NCBI GenBank assembly: GCA_015179125.1
Contig: WHVA01000490.1
Span: 1 to 64,000, forward strand
Direction of reading: 5' to 3'
Length of the DNA: 64,000 nucleotides
Origin: Gautieria morchelliformis
Lineage: Eukaryota > Basidiomycota > Agaricomycetes > Gomphales > Gomphaceae
This document shows positions 32,701 to 42,494 of this stretch, in pieces; within the stretch, counting starts at the first letter, position 1; each line of letters begins with the position of its first letter. A program made the position numbers and the translations under genes. The notes below the pieces were generated by a model. The model had not been told where the DNA came from. It saw only the letters and a list, made by a program, of their open reading frames with translations, and did not search any database.

Positions 32701-34736
32701 AGATCAGCCACACCATACTTCCTTGAAATGGCCAGAGAGTTCTGCAGGTTTTCCTGCATGTCCCGTGTCCCCCCCTGAAATGTGGCAGGCAGAATGGATC
32801 TTGCGCCCAAGTTGTTTGGATCTCTGTCATTGTCATTGCGATGAAAGGCATCCATCATCTGGTTATACATCTCAGCACGGAGAGTGTGTTGGTTTGTCCT
32901 GATCCACCACAGCCTGCTTTGCTCTGCAGCGGCCCAAGAGTCTACAATGTACTGCTGGAATAATTTGCCAGCACGCAGGAGTGTTGTAGGTTCTTCTGTT
33001 CTCTGGAAGAGACGATAGGAATGGAACTGAATTTGGGTGACACGCCCAGGTCGCTCACGCCCGCCTGGTAATTGGCGATAGCGAATACCAGGTTGCCACC
33101 CCAACTCTCCCCTGGGAAAGAGCAAGACATAGTGAAGAGAGGCATAGTTTGGATTCATATCGGATACCCTTTTAAAACGTCCACCTTTGAGCTGGACAAT
33201 AATATCCCTAGGTTCAGGCATGATGCCATCTCCAGGAAGAACCACCGCAATCTCATCCGCAGTAGGGATATTATACCTCCTAGGATCCCTGTGTTCCCTG
33301 TATGTGAGCCTAGCCCGGATCTCACCATTCTGTCCCTGAGCTCTGAGCCTCTCAGCCGCTTGTCTATATATGGGAACATGAGGATTGCATAGGAGGAGCA
33401 TTTCCTGCAAGTCTCCCATGATAGTTGGAGACAGACCTGGGTTACGCCCGTTCCTCTGTGCCAAAGCCAATGCTGGATCATATATATAAAGTTGGGCATA
33501 CTGTATCCGCCTCCCAGGGTTAGGGATGAGAGAGCCATGAATATGATACAGTTCGCCCTGCAGCTTGAGGACATATGGACCACGACCCTCCCGAAGCAAA
33601 TGTAGATCAAAGTCGGCTCCCAAGGAAGTGAATGCAAATGCAGCATTGTACTGCCTGATGTTCTGGCAAAACTGTTTGGCCTCAGGGTCCTGGCCCTCTA
33701 AGAGCCGTCTCAATGGCTGAGGGAGCACTGGCAGCTCTAGAAGCTGCACCTTTCCTTCTAAACAGCAATCACCAAATCTGGGCCGCACATTTGAGGATTT
33801 CTGCAGGCGTTCTGCCATCCAGTGCAATGCTTTACAGTCAGGGCAGGAAACAACCATGGGACCCAAATCATGACGCTGCACATCTGCCTCGATTATTCTA
33901 GAGCGACCAAGTGGAATAGGAGGAGGAGGTTGCTGAGGACGCTGCCGAGGTGCAGGGAGTGGCTGAGGAGGCTGAGGAGGTGCAGGGAGTGGCAGAAGAT
34001 GCTGAGGAGGTGCAGGGAGTGGCAGAAGACGCTGTGGAGGTGCAGGGAGTGGCTGAGGAGGCTGAGGAGGTGCAGGGAGTTGCTGAGGAGGCTGAGGAGG
34101 TGCAGGGAGTCGCTGAAGAGGCCGCAGAAGCGCAGGGAGTAGCCGAGGCATTGGTCTTATTGCATTGGCCTGAGCCGGCAATGCTGCCACTCCTGCAGAA
34201 CCTACTACAGAAGGATTAGCTGCCTGTCTACCTCTTCCCAATTGCTGCAATATAGCAGACTGCTCAGCAGCCTGAGCACGCAACTGTGCAATTCCTGCAG
34301 AACCAACCACAGGAAGATTGGGAGGTGGCCGTATAGGCTCCTGCCTGTATCTTCTCACAGGCTGTGCTGCTGGGATTGCTGCTAACTGAGCACGCAGGGC
34401 TGCCACCTGCAGTCCAGGACTGGGATCCGGAGGACGTGACGGCCCTGCAGGCATAGGAGGACGTGGTGGCCCTGCAAGGATAGGAGGACGTGATGGCCCA
34501 GCCACAGGTTGTTGAAAAGGATCAGCGACATTGCTTCTAGGAGGAGGGCGAGGGATGGCAAAAGGCTGTGGTGGAGGGGGAGGCTGGTCCTGAGCTCTGA
34601 CAGCAGCAGCAGCAAGTGCACGCGCTCTCCGATCAGTGGGCGACGTCATATGACCCTCTTGCTCCTCCCTTGCCCTTTCACGCTCCTGCTGACGATTTCT
34701 CTCTGGAGTAGAAGGATCCCTGAGAAATGTAGGCAT
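29742..34736 (-). CDS. RepHel: Helitron rolling-circle replicase and PIF1-type helicase
   Basis: A 1,664-codon uninterrupted frame. A low-complexity Pro/Gln N-terminus (about 1-280, repeats of PAPPQPPQPL) is followed by a Cys/His segment (CPDCKALHWMAE near 299; CCLEGK). The Helitron Rep domain has the HUH motif LPHMHILIWF near residue 749 and two catalytic tyrosines in KYIHKYLYKG near 887. The helicase has Walker A GSGGAGKS near 1238, Walker B LLIWDEAAM near 1312, AFGGDFQQTLP, LTENMRV, TINKSQGQS and LYVGVSRG. This is the usual fungal size and order. The start MPTFLRDPSTPE is conserved as M(S/P)(A/T)FLRDPSTPE in H1 and H2. It should nick and transfer a single strand, and no lesion is visible. 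Confidence 0.93.
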   Translation of the reverse strand: MPTFLRDPSTPERNRQQERERAREEQEGHMTSPTDRRARALAAAAVRAQDQPPPPPQPFAIPRPPPRSNVADPFQQPVAGPSRPPILAGPPRPPMPAGPSRPPDPSPGLQVAALRAQLAAIPAAQPVRRYRQEPIRPPPNLPVVGSAGIAQLRAQAAEQSAILQQLGRGRQAANPSVVGSAGVAALPAQANAIRPMPRLLPALLRPLQRLPAPPQPPQQLPAPPQPPQPLPAPPQRLLPLPAPPQHLLPLPAPPQPPQPLPAPRQRPQQPPPPIPLGRSRIIEADVQRHDLGPMVVSCPDCKALHWMAERLQKSSNVRPRFGDCCLEGKVQLLELPVLPQPLRRLLEGQDPEAKQFCQNIRQYNAAFAFTSLGADFDLHLLREGRGPYVLKLQGELYHIHGSLIPNPGRRIQYAQLYIYDPALALAQRNGRNPGLSPTIMGDLQEMLLLCNPHVPIYRQAAERLRAQGQNGEIRARLTYREHRDPRRYNIPTADEIAVVLPGDGIMPEPRDIIVQLKGGRFKRVSDMNPNYASLHYVLLFPRGELGWQPGIRYRQLPGGRERPGRVTQIQFHSYRLFQRTEEPTTLLRAGKLFQQYIVDSWAAAEQSRLWWIRTNQHTLRAEMYNQMMDAFHRNDNDRDPNNLGARSILPATFQGGTRDMQENLQNSLAISRKYGVADLFITMTANPNWQEVLDALLPGQTPQDRPDLVSRVFQLKKKYLIDLIVKERIFGETVARVHTIEFQKRGLPHMHILIWFERDSKIRHPHEVDSMISAEFPDPETHPVLYRLVCELMTHGPCGEMNPNAPCMENNKCKKNFPKPFCEETSLNEDGYPKYRRRNDGRLHNVRGDMLDNRWVVPYSALLLLKFWCHINPELTINVRCIKYIHKYLYKGHDRTTMEFGRTQDEIKQYLDARYVSAHEACWRLLEREIHTQVPAVMALPVHEKDHHTIIFDPNQDVDNILERAEAKKTPLMAYFEANDIYPEARDLLYVEFPEHFTWHSQEKVWTPRQGGYSIGRLHFANPRSGERFFVRTLLTVVKGARSFEELRSVDGIQYATYKEACRARGLLDDDQELRLCLQEASGMKTGAKLRHLFATILGHCNPSGPGRLWDGFREHICDDLRHQLQIRHGMQDPQDDQVYDFGLFLLEKILQQGGMSLSSFDDMPRVAGEWEALIGNRFIAEQRDYDPVEEREKADEEVPKLNEGQRSAHDQILRSALTRDAHGKPDGQMFFVTGSGGAGKSFTWNTLIHSCRAESLIVIAVASSAMAALILTKGTTSHSMLGIPIPVHERSFSSIKKNSDKADMLRQASLLIWDEAAMQHRHAIEAIDRTLRDFLDQPDRPFGGITVAFGGDFQQTLPIVPKGSKEDIVGATLQKSYLWPKIKVLHLTENMRVRNDPDRARFAEWLQNVGQGKDLPLDHTLSLPQHMVCGPGIEDLIQEIYPGIGNHVPAQDNYFLERAILCARNTEVNEINSMVFREFPGDAQVLHCANSIEESDDADRYPVEYLNSIEMGCLPPARLEVKPGVPLMLLRNLDQKQGLCNGTRLRLVRISIRVLEVRIISGPSAGNIAFIPRIIIKPSEGELPFVLQRRQFPVRLAFAMTINKSQGQSLGTVGLDLRYPVFGHGQLYVGVSRGTNWNRVKVLLEEGLDTTNIVYKDVLLRAP

Positions 34737-35627
34737 AAGCTTAGAGGAACAATCAAGCTACCCCACTTCAACTTACATTTGCAAGCAGATGCTGTTGTTG
34801 TTAATTTTCCTTGGGCAAAGTCAGGGGAATTTATTAATTTCTAATTAAATAAAAGTCAGACAGCTCACACCAGACCACAGAGAAATACATACATACCAAG
34901 GAAGGGACAGGGAGTTTGTTTGTTAGGCAAAGTCAAGGGAATTTATTAATTTCTATTTAAAAAAAAAAAAAAAAAATGTCAGATGGCTCACACCAGACCA
35001 CAGACAAATATATGTACCAAGGAGGGGATGGGGAATTTTTTTGATGAAAATATCCAAGTCTTCTTCGGCTATCCAACTGGAATAATTCCAGTAAAAGGTC
35101 CTGGTCCTGGTCCTGGTCCTGGTCCTGGGGAGATGTCTTCTTCAGCCACCAGTAGTGCAAGTCAACACTAAGAGAACTGCAATGCAATTGTGGCTCCCTC
35201 TAAGGCAGCCTGGGATGATTACCTGGCTCCTTAGCAGAGAAAAAGCTGCCCCACTGAAGGGGTCAACCCCAATAGTTCACAGCAGAGATCTCCCTGGGAA
35301 GAGATCTTTTGTAGTCTACACTATATAGGCTATCTATTAATTCACTCTCACGCAATTTTATTCTATCTAGAGGGCAGAGAGGAGAGGAGGGTGGTGGTGG
35401 AGTGCGCAAAAGCGGCTGCGCAGCGTTCTGCCAGCGCAGCGCGGCTTTGAGCGCCTGAGCCACCAGAACGCTGCACAGCCTCGAGCGCTGGAGCCGGCAG
35501 ACCGGCGTGAACCGCGGGTAGGGCGTAGGGCTCGCGGCTGCGCCGCTCGCGCGCTCCGCTGACAAACTAATGACCAAGCATTGGTCAGCGGGCCCACAAC
35601 CACCCACCCCCCGCGTTTAACTCTTAG
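34737..35627. other. H4 5' leader, non-coding
   Basis: It contains a poly-A run (about 34960-34976), a GGTCCT repeat (about 35097-35128) and the GC-rich subterminal inverted repeat. The same order is found in H2 (25641-26548). No gene is seen. A donor-like GTAAGT about 50 nt upstream of the ATG on the minus strand suggests a spliced leader. Confidence 0.6.
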
Positions 35628-35628
35628 A

Positions 35629-35884
35629 TTGATAGGAATATATTACAAGAGTATCAATAACAACATATAGGAATATATAGTAGTATAATAATAGATGTTA
35701 TTAGAAGAGCTTGTATATATTTATACATCTTGGAGATATATATACATATGAAATATGAGTAGGAGTATTAGTATGAATAGTTATAATGAGAGAGTATTAG
35801 AGTACAATATGAAGTAATAGTAGTTGGATAGATATTTGTAATATATAGGAGAAGGAGTATTAATATCAATAGTTATAGCTCCTC
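35629..35884. other. AT-rich spacer
   Basis: Low-complexity TA/GA-rich sequence (many ATATA and TAGTA runs). No coding or structural signal is seen beyond composition. Confidence 0.6.
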
Positions 35885-36053
35885 TCGGTATGGTGCACGT
35901 GCACCGTACTGTGAGGGGCATCGGCCTATGGTACACGTGCACCGTACTGAGGGGCAGCGGGATACCGTGCACGCGCACCGTTCGGAGGGGCGGCCAGGTG
36001 CACTGTACTGTGAGGGGCAGCGGCCTACGGTGCCCGTGCACCGTACTGAGGGG
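35885..36053. repeat. Palindromic minisatellite, locus 1 left part
   Basis: Units of about 36-39 bp, e.g. core CGGTGCACGTGCACCGTAC followed by TGAGGGGCAGCGGCCTA. The core is self-complementary. The tract is split from its right part (37124-37440) by a 1,070-bp insertion with an AGGGG duplication. Confidence 0.85.
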
Positions 36054-37123
36054 TTTTAGATTAAAATATTAATTAGTGCCTTTTTATCAAATGAAATCTG
36101 TTGCTTAGTGGTTGAAACCACTATGTTCGCCTCCCCTCTGTGTGCTGACTAAGCCCTTCGGGGTGCGTGCAACACTGATGAATGAGGGTCACGTGACCGT
36201 GTCGACAGAAGAACAGTGTCGATCCAAGGGATAGTCAAATCAAAAGCGTTCCCTTTTAAGGTAGTATAGAGTAAACAGTGATAGTAGACTCTCAACGAAG
36301 ATTTGGAATAAACTGTTAAGAACTGAGCTCTGTAACTATCAAACAAGATTACAGCAATTTCAGGAGGCAGAAAAATCGATTCTGGATAATTTTGTTCATA
36401 CATTTGTACTAGCTATTTATACTATGTTGATAGTAACTACTAGTGTTCAAGATATTGGATGGATGGGTCGAAAAACTACTTTGTAGCTAAGGGGTGACTA
36501 ATTTATAGTCATAAAGTCATGGGGTGATGGGGATAGTGTCAGGATTGTCTGGGCTTTGAAATAGAGATCTGTACCTAGTATACAAAGCCCCTGTCCACAT
36601 GTTGTTAGGATAGTAATCAGTCAGACGTGTCATGGGATTCAAATAGAAAATGGATTTGATTTTACTCTGCCCAGCATATATGCTGGGCTTGGAGATGGGG
36701 CCGCTGTCTCTGTGCCTCTCTTGTGTGGCAGCTGATTGAGTATATGTGTTGCAGATGACTTTCTCAGGTCACTCCACAACACCCTGTACCCCTGCGCAGT
36801 CTACTATTCTCTGCGGCGTTTGGTGCCCGTACCCCTCGGTACCTATGGCCTGGCGCCTGTCGACGTCATGGCTGATACCATCACCCGATAGGCGCGCCGT
36901 CCCTGATCGACCGCACGTGGCCGACGCTCGAACTCCTGTATATTACCCGATCTATGGGTAATATAGCGTGTCGTAAAATTCGTGTGATCGTCGTCTGCGC
37001 CGACGTCTATCGTGAATGTAGTTTGTGTTTCTTTTGATTTTTCTTTTGTTTTTCTTTTCTTTTTCTATTAGTTTCTTTTTATATATAAATGATTTGAGTA
37101 AGATAATTGCGTTTATCACAACA
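36054..37123. mobile_element. Unclassified 1,070-bp element, copy A, TSD AGGGG
   Basis: Exactly the same segment, TTTTAGATTAAAAT..TTTATCACAACA, occurs at 50808-51877 with equal length and near identity by eye. Here it is flanked by AGGGG (36049-36053 and 37124-37128). It has no convincing ORF and no clear terminal inverted repeat. It contains a long pyrimidine tract (about 37022-37078) and a TATATAAA box near one end. On the minus strand it starts TGTTGTGATAAACG but ends AAAA rather than CA, so it is not a typical LTR. It may be a solo LTR of an odd family, or a MITE. Confidence 0.8.
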
Positions 37124-37440
37124 AGGGGCAGCGGGATACCGTGCACGCGCACCGTTCGGAGGGGCGACGGCATACGGTGCAGGTGCACCGTACTGTGAGG
37201 GGCAGTGGCCTACGGTGCCCGTGCACCGTACTGAGGGGCAGCGGCCTATGGTGCACATGCACCGTTCGGAGGGGCAGCGGCATACGGTGCACCGGGATAC
37301 GGTGCACATGCACCGTTCGGAGGGGCAGCGGCATACGGTGCACGTGCACGGTATGGAGGGTCAGCGGGATACGGTGCGCGTGCACCGTACTGAGGGGCAG
37401 CGGCATACGGTGCGCGTGCACCGTACTGAGGATGCGAGGG
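37124..37440. repeat. Palindromic minisatellite, locus 1 right part
   Basis: About eight further units with the same core as 35885-36053, alternating GTACTGAGGGGCAG and GTTCGGAGGGGCAG linkers. Apparent reading frames through it (Cys/Arg/Thr-rich on one strand, His/Arg/Pro-rich on the other) follow from the repeat and are not genes. Confidence 0.85.
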
Positions 37441-37639
37441 GATGGTTCAGGGGAACCGAATGTAGAGGCGTAGGGACGGGCGTCTGAGTTTCACATCCAT
37501 GTATTTTACAGCATGTCGTACATGTAATTTACAACGGGCTGTATATGATTCAAACCGCCGGCGTGTGCCGCCTGCCCCCCAATTCACAATAAATCCGAAT
37601 AAGATTCATCGGCAAATTACCCATCCTTACCCATCCTTA
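37441..37639. other. Minisatellite 3' flank and permease downstream region
   Basis: It contains ATGTATTTTACAGC and TTTACAACGGGCTGTATA, also found next to the second minisatellite locus at 63220-63265. The remainder is the region 3' of the permease gene; no other feature is seen. Confidence 0.5.
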
Positions 37640-39958
37640 TCACCCCGACTGCCCCGATCTCGCTGAGGCCTCCCACCTTCGCTCAACAAAACGAAGAATG
37701 GGATATGACACTGCCGTAAAGCTCATTGACAACTCGAACCCAATATCGCCACCAAATGCCGGATCTCCAACTGCGTACTCTGTCAGCTGGTATAACGCTT
37801 ACGTGAAAAACAATGGATGACTTTTCTTTCCAATGACACCAATATACCACAGGTTCGCCATGCCTATTAAAAGAGTCATTAACACTGAAAATTGTGAACA
37901 GGTCTCATACCGAGCACGGCACCCATGACCCCGATACACAGAGAGATTGCTGCAGCAATACCGAGCGGCAGTCGGCTGGGGTTAAGGTAGTCGCCAACAT
38001 TATAATTCGACCATTGGCCCATCCGGAAAATGAAATGTTCTTCAATTAAAATGGTGCAATAAATGGCAAGCCAGTACTGTATAAAGCACAGTGAATTTGG
38101 GATACTTGGAGGACTAAATCGACCCCTTACTGAGAGGATGACGAGCAGGGTATCGAGCCAGGTCTCAAAGTGACTTGCGCCAACGATGGCAAGAACGACA
38201 TAGACAACAGTTCCGGCGAGCACGAGGAACACACGCTTCACGATGAATACTATTAGACCAAGATGGAAACGGACAGGATGTGACTTACGGGAATAGCTTG
38301 AGCATACTTTCCGAACACTTGGAATGTTAATGCAAAACTGAAAACCTAGGAATAAATATAGAAACGCGACCAGGACTTAATACTTGCCTGTACATGTCGG
38401 GGATATCTAAAAATGACATTCGCACCAATAATCAAGAATTAGTGGACTTATACGAAGCAAGAAAGGCAACTCACTGTTCGCGACAATGCTTAACGCCAAC
38501 TATAATCATTTCAGTTGACTGTTCCAGCAGGGGTATATATTCTGCTCACGATCACAAGGCAGAACTTGCCAAAACCACCTGTCGGAGAAAGAGCCGCCCC
38601 CAGGAGGCCCCCAGTTCCGCCGCTTGAAAAAGCAGCTTGCCAGTCCGTGACGGTAGCCATTCCGGCGCCAAGACTTTCAATGAGAATCAGGGGGGTATTT
38701 AATCCTGAGTGAATATAAGTGAAGGCAGAGTGAACATGCCTCGATTGAAGCAATTTACCGATGTAGTTAAGCAGAAAGATCTTAGTCGAAGATGCAGTTT
38801 CTTCCATGCGTACGGTATAATCTAAAGCCTATATACCACAATCTTCAACAGGTAGGATGGGATCCACTCACCAGCAGCATAACTACTCCAACCGATTCCA
38901 AAGCCAAAAACGGCGGCTCCGAAGCTAAGTACACCACCGGTGGCATCTACAGCATTCGTCACGCTCCCTAAATCCATGTGTTTCACACTCAGGCCTAGTA
39001 CGATGAAGAAAATAATCGCCACAGGGATCCACGAATACCGTTCATACGTATGGACGACCTTGTACCCGAAGAAAGGCGCAAAGAAAGTGAGCACGGCAAT
39101 AATTACGATGGCCGCAGCCACTGGAATCTGGTGCGTGGTGGATACGGCCCGCAGAGCTTGTGCTCCAACGATGCCTAGAACGCGGTAAGTGGCGGTATAG
39201 CATCCCAGGACTAGGATGGAGAGCATACAATTGATAGTCAACCAGCCTATACATACTACAACATTCAATACTACAGGGAACCAAGCGACTACACCCATAC
39301 GGCATGGCTTAGCAGTTGTGTGGACTATAAAGGAGTTGACGCACCATAGTACCCAAAACTGAACCGTGTGATGGTCATCTGTCTGAGCCCAAGCTTAGGA
39401 CCAAAGGTCGAAAAGAAAGCGACAGGCAACTACAACATGGCGCGCAGTTCAAAGCGGGCACATTTTGAAGGAAAGGAATATAGTACCGTGGAAAGAAGGT
39501 TGAAGAACACAATTGTGAGAATTGAGATCTTGCCGCTCAAGACGAAGGTCGATGGCCCCAGCGTTCCGAGGGCCAGGGTGGAAATCTGACGCGCAGTGTC
39601 ATGTTGCTTCTCAACACAACCAGTGTTGTGTAGTACGTACTGTGCAGTTTGCTGCGAGCCACATCCACAAGTTGTTCATCCAATCCCGAGAGGTAACGGG
39701 AGTCCTTTCATGAGGATGCACGCGCTCTATCCCGCGCACTTCAACGCCAAATCTGTCAATCATCTTCACGAACCTCCACATCTAGTGGCATATTGACGAT
39801 GTGCCGCTAAAGAGAGAAAATGGCCCATTTACCTTGCCCAATACTCCGGACTGCTTTGAAGCAGCCCCCGCTCCCAACTCCTCTATATCCTCGAGGCCAC
39901 TGGTGCTGCACTCAAGGTCACTATCGTTTTTTTCATCGTACGGGACGTCGCGCGACAT
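37640..39958 (-). CDS. Purine-cytosine permease, FCY2-like (NCS1 family), 14 exons
   Basis: This plasma-membrane proton symporter for cytosine and purines is the one intact host gene in the window. Exons: 39958-39833, 39781-39641, 39585-39487, 39429-39345, 39288-38872, 38821-38759, 38704-38550, 38499-38475, 38406-38388, 38337-38289, 38235-38131, 38076-37911, 37863-37822, 37779-37640. They give 543 codons plus stop, in frame throughout. Family motifs appear in order: FGVEVRGIERVHP, ALGTLGPSTF, FFSTFGPKLGLRQMTITRF, FFGYKVVHTYERYSWIP, GVLSFGAAVFGF, GWSSYAADYTVR, GGTGGLLGAAL, GGFGKFCLV, ANNIPDMYSFAL, YWLAIYCTILIEEHFIF and GGDIGFEL. About twelve membrane segments are expected. Introns are 42-68 nt. 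Intron 9 (38338-38387) has a GC donor. The junction at 37780-37821 is the least certain. Length is close to yeast Fcy2. Confidence 0.92.
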
Positions 39959-40808
39959 TCAAGCTAAGACTGAGTGGACCTGGGAGGCACACTTCCACAG
40001 CGAACGATACTGATTGCATATTATAGGCACTTTAGGATACCCGGGTGCCGCCTCAGTGCCCGACTCCCTCCGATGGAGAGGGATGGTCTGCATGTACATG
40101 TTAAACTTGTAAAATGGATATGCGGATACTATCACGCACGACCTAATAATGTCACTTGAGACTCCATATCGGTCGCCGACATCGCGCGTCTGTCCTGTGC
40201 AACGGGCCGACTCCCGAGTGTCGAGAGTATTAGTAGCTCCTTACACACCTGCTCAAATTCTACAAAGTCTGGTTTAGAAGCTACAAGCCTGTAGATCCTC
40301 AGAAAATTGTCCAGGTACCGGCATTGTATGTACTAGGAGGTTGTGACGCTTTCCGGACCGTTGGTGTGGCACGTGCATGGTGGCACAGACAAGAATAAAA
40401 TGTTCGATAGACCAGAAGTATTTTATTATTATTCTCACCGAGTACCTGTAGTTTATGTTTTCAGCCTCTCCTGGTTGTATGTAATATATATGGACATACC
40501 ATTCGGCAGGGGTTCAATGCCCATGTCGATTTAGTATTTATTACTATACATTCTTGAATTGCAGAGCCTGGGACTTGGAGAGTGTGTGCGGGTGGGATTT
40601 TTATGGGAAGCGGTGGGCATCTGGTGAGGCACCCACCCTTGAGGCAGCAAGTGAAATAGACAGTCCATAAATACAAGTAGGCTATGGGGAAGTCTGGGGT
40701 TACAGTCCAGGACAAAGGTCCTAAAATAAAGCCTGGCAGCATATTTCAGAGGGGGTGGGGTATTGATTATATGGACGGTATACGGCCTGCCGTATCCATA
40801 AACTTACC
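39959..40808. other. Upstream region of the permease; no gene seen
   Basis: About 850 bp with only short spurious frames. It should contain the permease promoter; I see no motif strong enough to name. Confidence 0.5.
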
Positions 40809-41153
40809 ATGGATTATATGGCTGTAGCCATGATACGGACGGAGTGCAGCCCTAGTGGAAAGGCTGAAGAAAAGGACGAGGCCTTGTTTGTATCAGGAAA
40901 TGGAATGGGAAAGAAGTTAGAGTGCAAACCGGAGGGGACTGGCTTGAACTGTGGAGACACAGGACACTATAAGAACAAGTATCCCAAACCTGCTAAAGTG
41001 ACAGGTGACAAGAAACGTGACTCACCTAGAGGTGGGGGCTCTGCAAATGCCGCTGTGGAATCCAACGATGAAGACGGTGCCACCTTCTTTGCCAATTGTG
41101 ACTCAGATAACAAGCTACCTCAGCTGCTGTCAAACTATGACGGATATTTATAA
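40809..41153 (+). pseudogene. Copia-type gag C-terminal fragment
   Basis: A 114-codon frame with a decayed zinc knuckle: GLNCGDTGHYKNKYPKPAK, where Copia Gag proteins have CxxC..GHYKNKCPKP. The first and last cysteines are lost. An acidic stretch (VESNDEDGATFFANCDSD) resembles the linker before protease. No LTR is seen nearby. This is a remnant, not a gene. Confidence 0.5.
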
Positions 41154-41461
41154 CTGTCATATATATGTATATATAGCTTAGCTAATCCATATTTTATAAA
41201 ATATATCACAATTGAGATAGTTGCCAGCACCTGTAAGACATGCTTAATCCTAGCCCTAAAGTTCTTTCTCACAGTCTGCAGCTCCCCCAGGAAAGGTTCT
41301 ATACCCTATTGTCTAAACATCAATAGTTATATATCTTTGTACTGTACATGCATATTATTTTAAACATACCTTCTAATCAGATCTATCAACCATATATAAT
41401 AATATAGTACAGGTATTGTCCAGCCTTGCTTCTACATTCTGTCATCTTACATCTGTATGTC
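41154..41461. other. AT-rich spacer; no feature seen
   Basis: Sequence rich in TATATA runs between the gag scrap and the first 1-kb LTR. No coding support. Confidence 0.5.
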
Positions 41462-42494
41462 TGTCAAGATTGGTTTTTAGGCGTTAATATCGTGTATTAG
41501 TAAACACAACGAATGCCCGAATAACTTGTGCGAATAAGTATGCCATTCGGCGAATAAGTGAACCGATGAATGTTCACGAAACAAAGGGGTTGCCTGAACG
41601 GGGCTCGCCCCATCTACAGTCGTAGCGAAACAGCTCGCAGCACTTGACGACGTAACGTGCAAGATATCGCGGAAGGGCTGTCTAAGTTTTGAACGGTCCC
41701 TTCGCTGGCGAAGGTGCTCCTTCGGAGCCCTTCGCCAACAGCACAGAAAGTAGCTCGAAGGCTAAGGTAACGAAGACGAAGTATGAGAACTCACCAGTGA
41801 TGGCTAAGTCCTTGGCTGGTCGAAGATAGAAATCTTCAAGGAGAAGCTCAAGACGATGATCACAGCGAGGTCAAGTTTGCACAAGATGGACGACGTATGA
41901 TAATTGAACTGGGGAATATACATGCGAATGTAAACTACTTATATCGAATGCTCGTAAGGTATCAGCGAATAGGAAAGAGGCCGCCACAAGTCAGGGTTAG
42001 ATAGGGGTGCGCAGCCATGGTACTAAGGAGATGGAATAAACATACAATAGAGTGAGGGAAGAATGCAAACATGAAACGACGGAGAGTAAAAGGGGGCAAA
42101 GGCACTTATGGACAAAACCATGTCTTGGGACCCGCATACATGCTACCCTGCACGGACTCTTCGTTTACTGGGTTGATCCCGCACGACCTATGGAAGGAAC
42201 ACCCTGCGAACGCACTTTGGCCATACGAACACCCAATGGGGTTGGATTAAGAAGATGATGGGGCTAATGATGAACCATCATGCCGGGTGATTGGTATCGA
42301 TCATATTTGATGGTGTGCCTGCTGGCGAAATGTGTGAGTAGCGAATAGCGGTTCGGAGGATGGGGCGAACAGCGAGTAGGGTAGATGTAGAGGAGGAGTG
42401 GTCGGCAGGTGCGGCGAACTCTGATGAAGATGCTAGGGAGTGACGAGGGGGAACATGGAGGTAGCGCGGTAGGAGAAATAAACCGGTCATGACA
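41462..42494. repeat. Gypsy-3 family LTR, left copy
   Basis: 1,033 bp with ends TGTCAAGATTGG and GGTCATGACA. Relatives are at 43467-44665 and 46390-47419. It borders the protease remnant at 42495. No TSD can be matched, so it may be one end of a rearranged element. Confidence 0.75.

Larger units (their letters stand above)
29558..35628 (-). mobile_element. Helitron H4, apparently complete and autonomous
   Basis: This 6,071-bp element has both canonical ends. The 5' end is TCTAAGAGTTAAACG at 35628, preceded by A. The 3' end is a hairpin plus TACCCACCTAG at 29558, followed by the T of H3. Helitrons transpose by rolling-circle replication into A|T sites without target duplication, which fits. 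The single internal gene is open from start to stop. The 5' 890 bp hold a GC-rich inverted repeat (around 35530-35550) that also occurs in the leaders of H1, H2 and H6. Confidence 0.9.

Noticed and set aside
35885-37440. Regularly spaced repeats considered as a CRISPR-like array
   Set aside because: The host is eukaryotic, units are tandem without unique spacers, and the core itself varies.
37107-37487. Overlapping Cys/Arg/Thr-rich and His/Arg-rich open frames
   Set aside because: They are translations of the palindromic minisatellite; unit length changes and degenerate codons show no protein constraint. The same applies to frames in 61790-63190.
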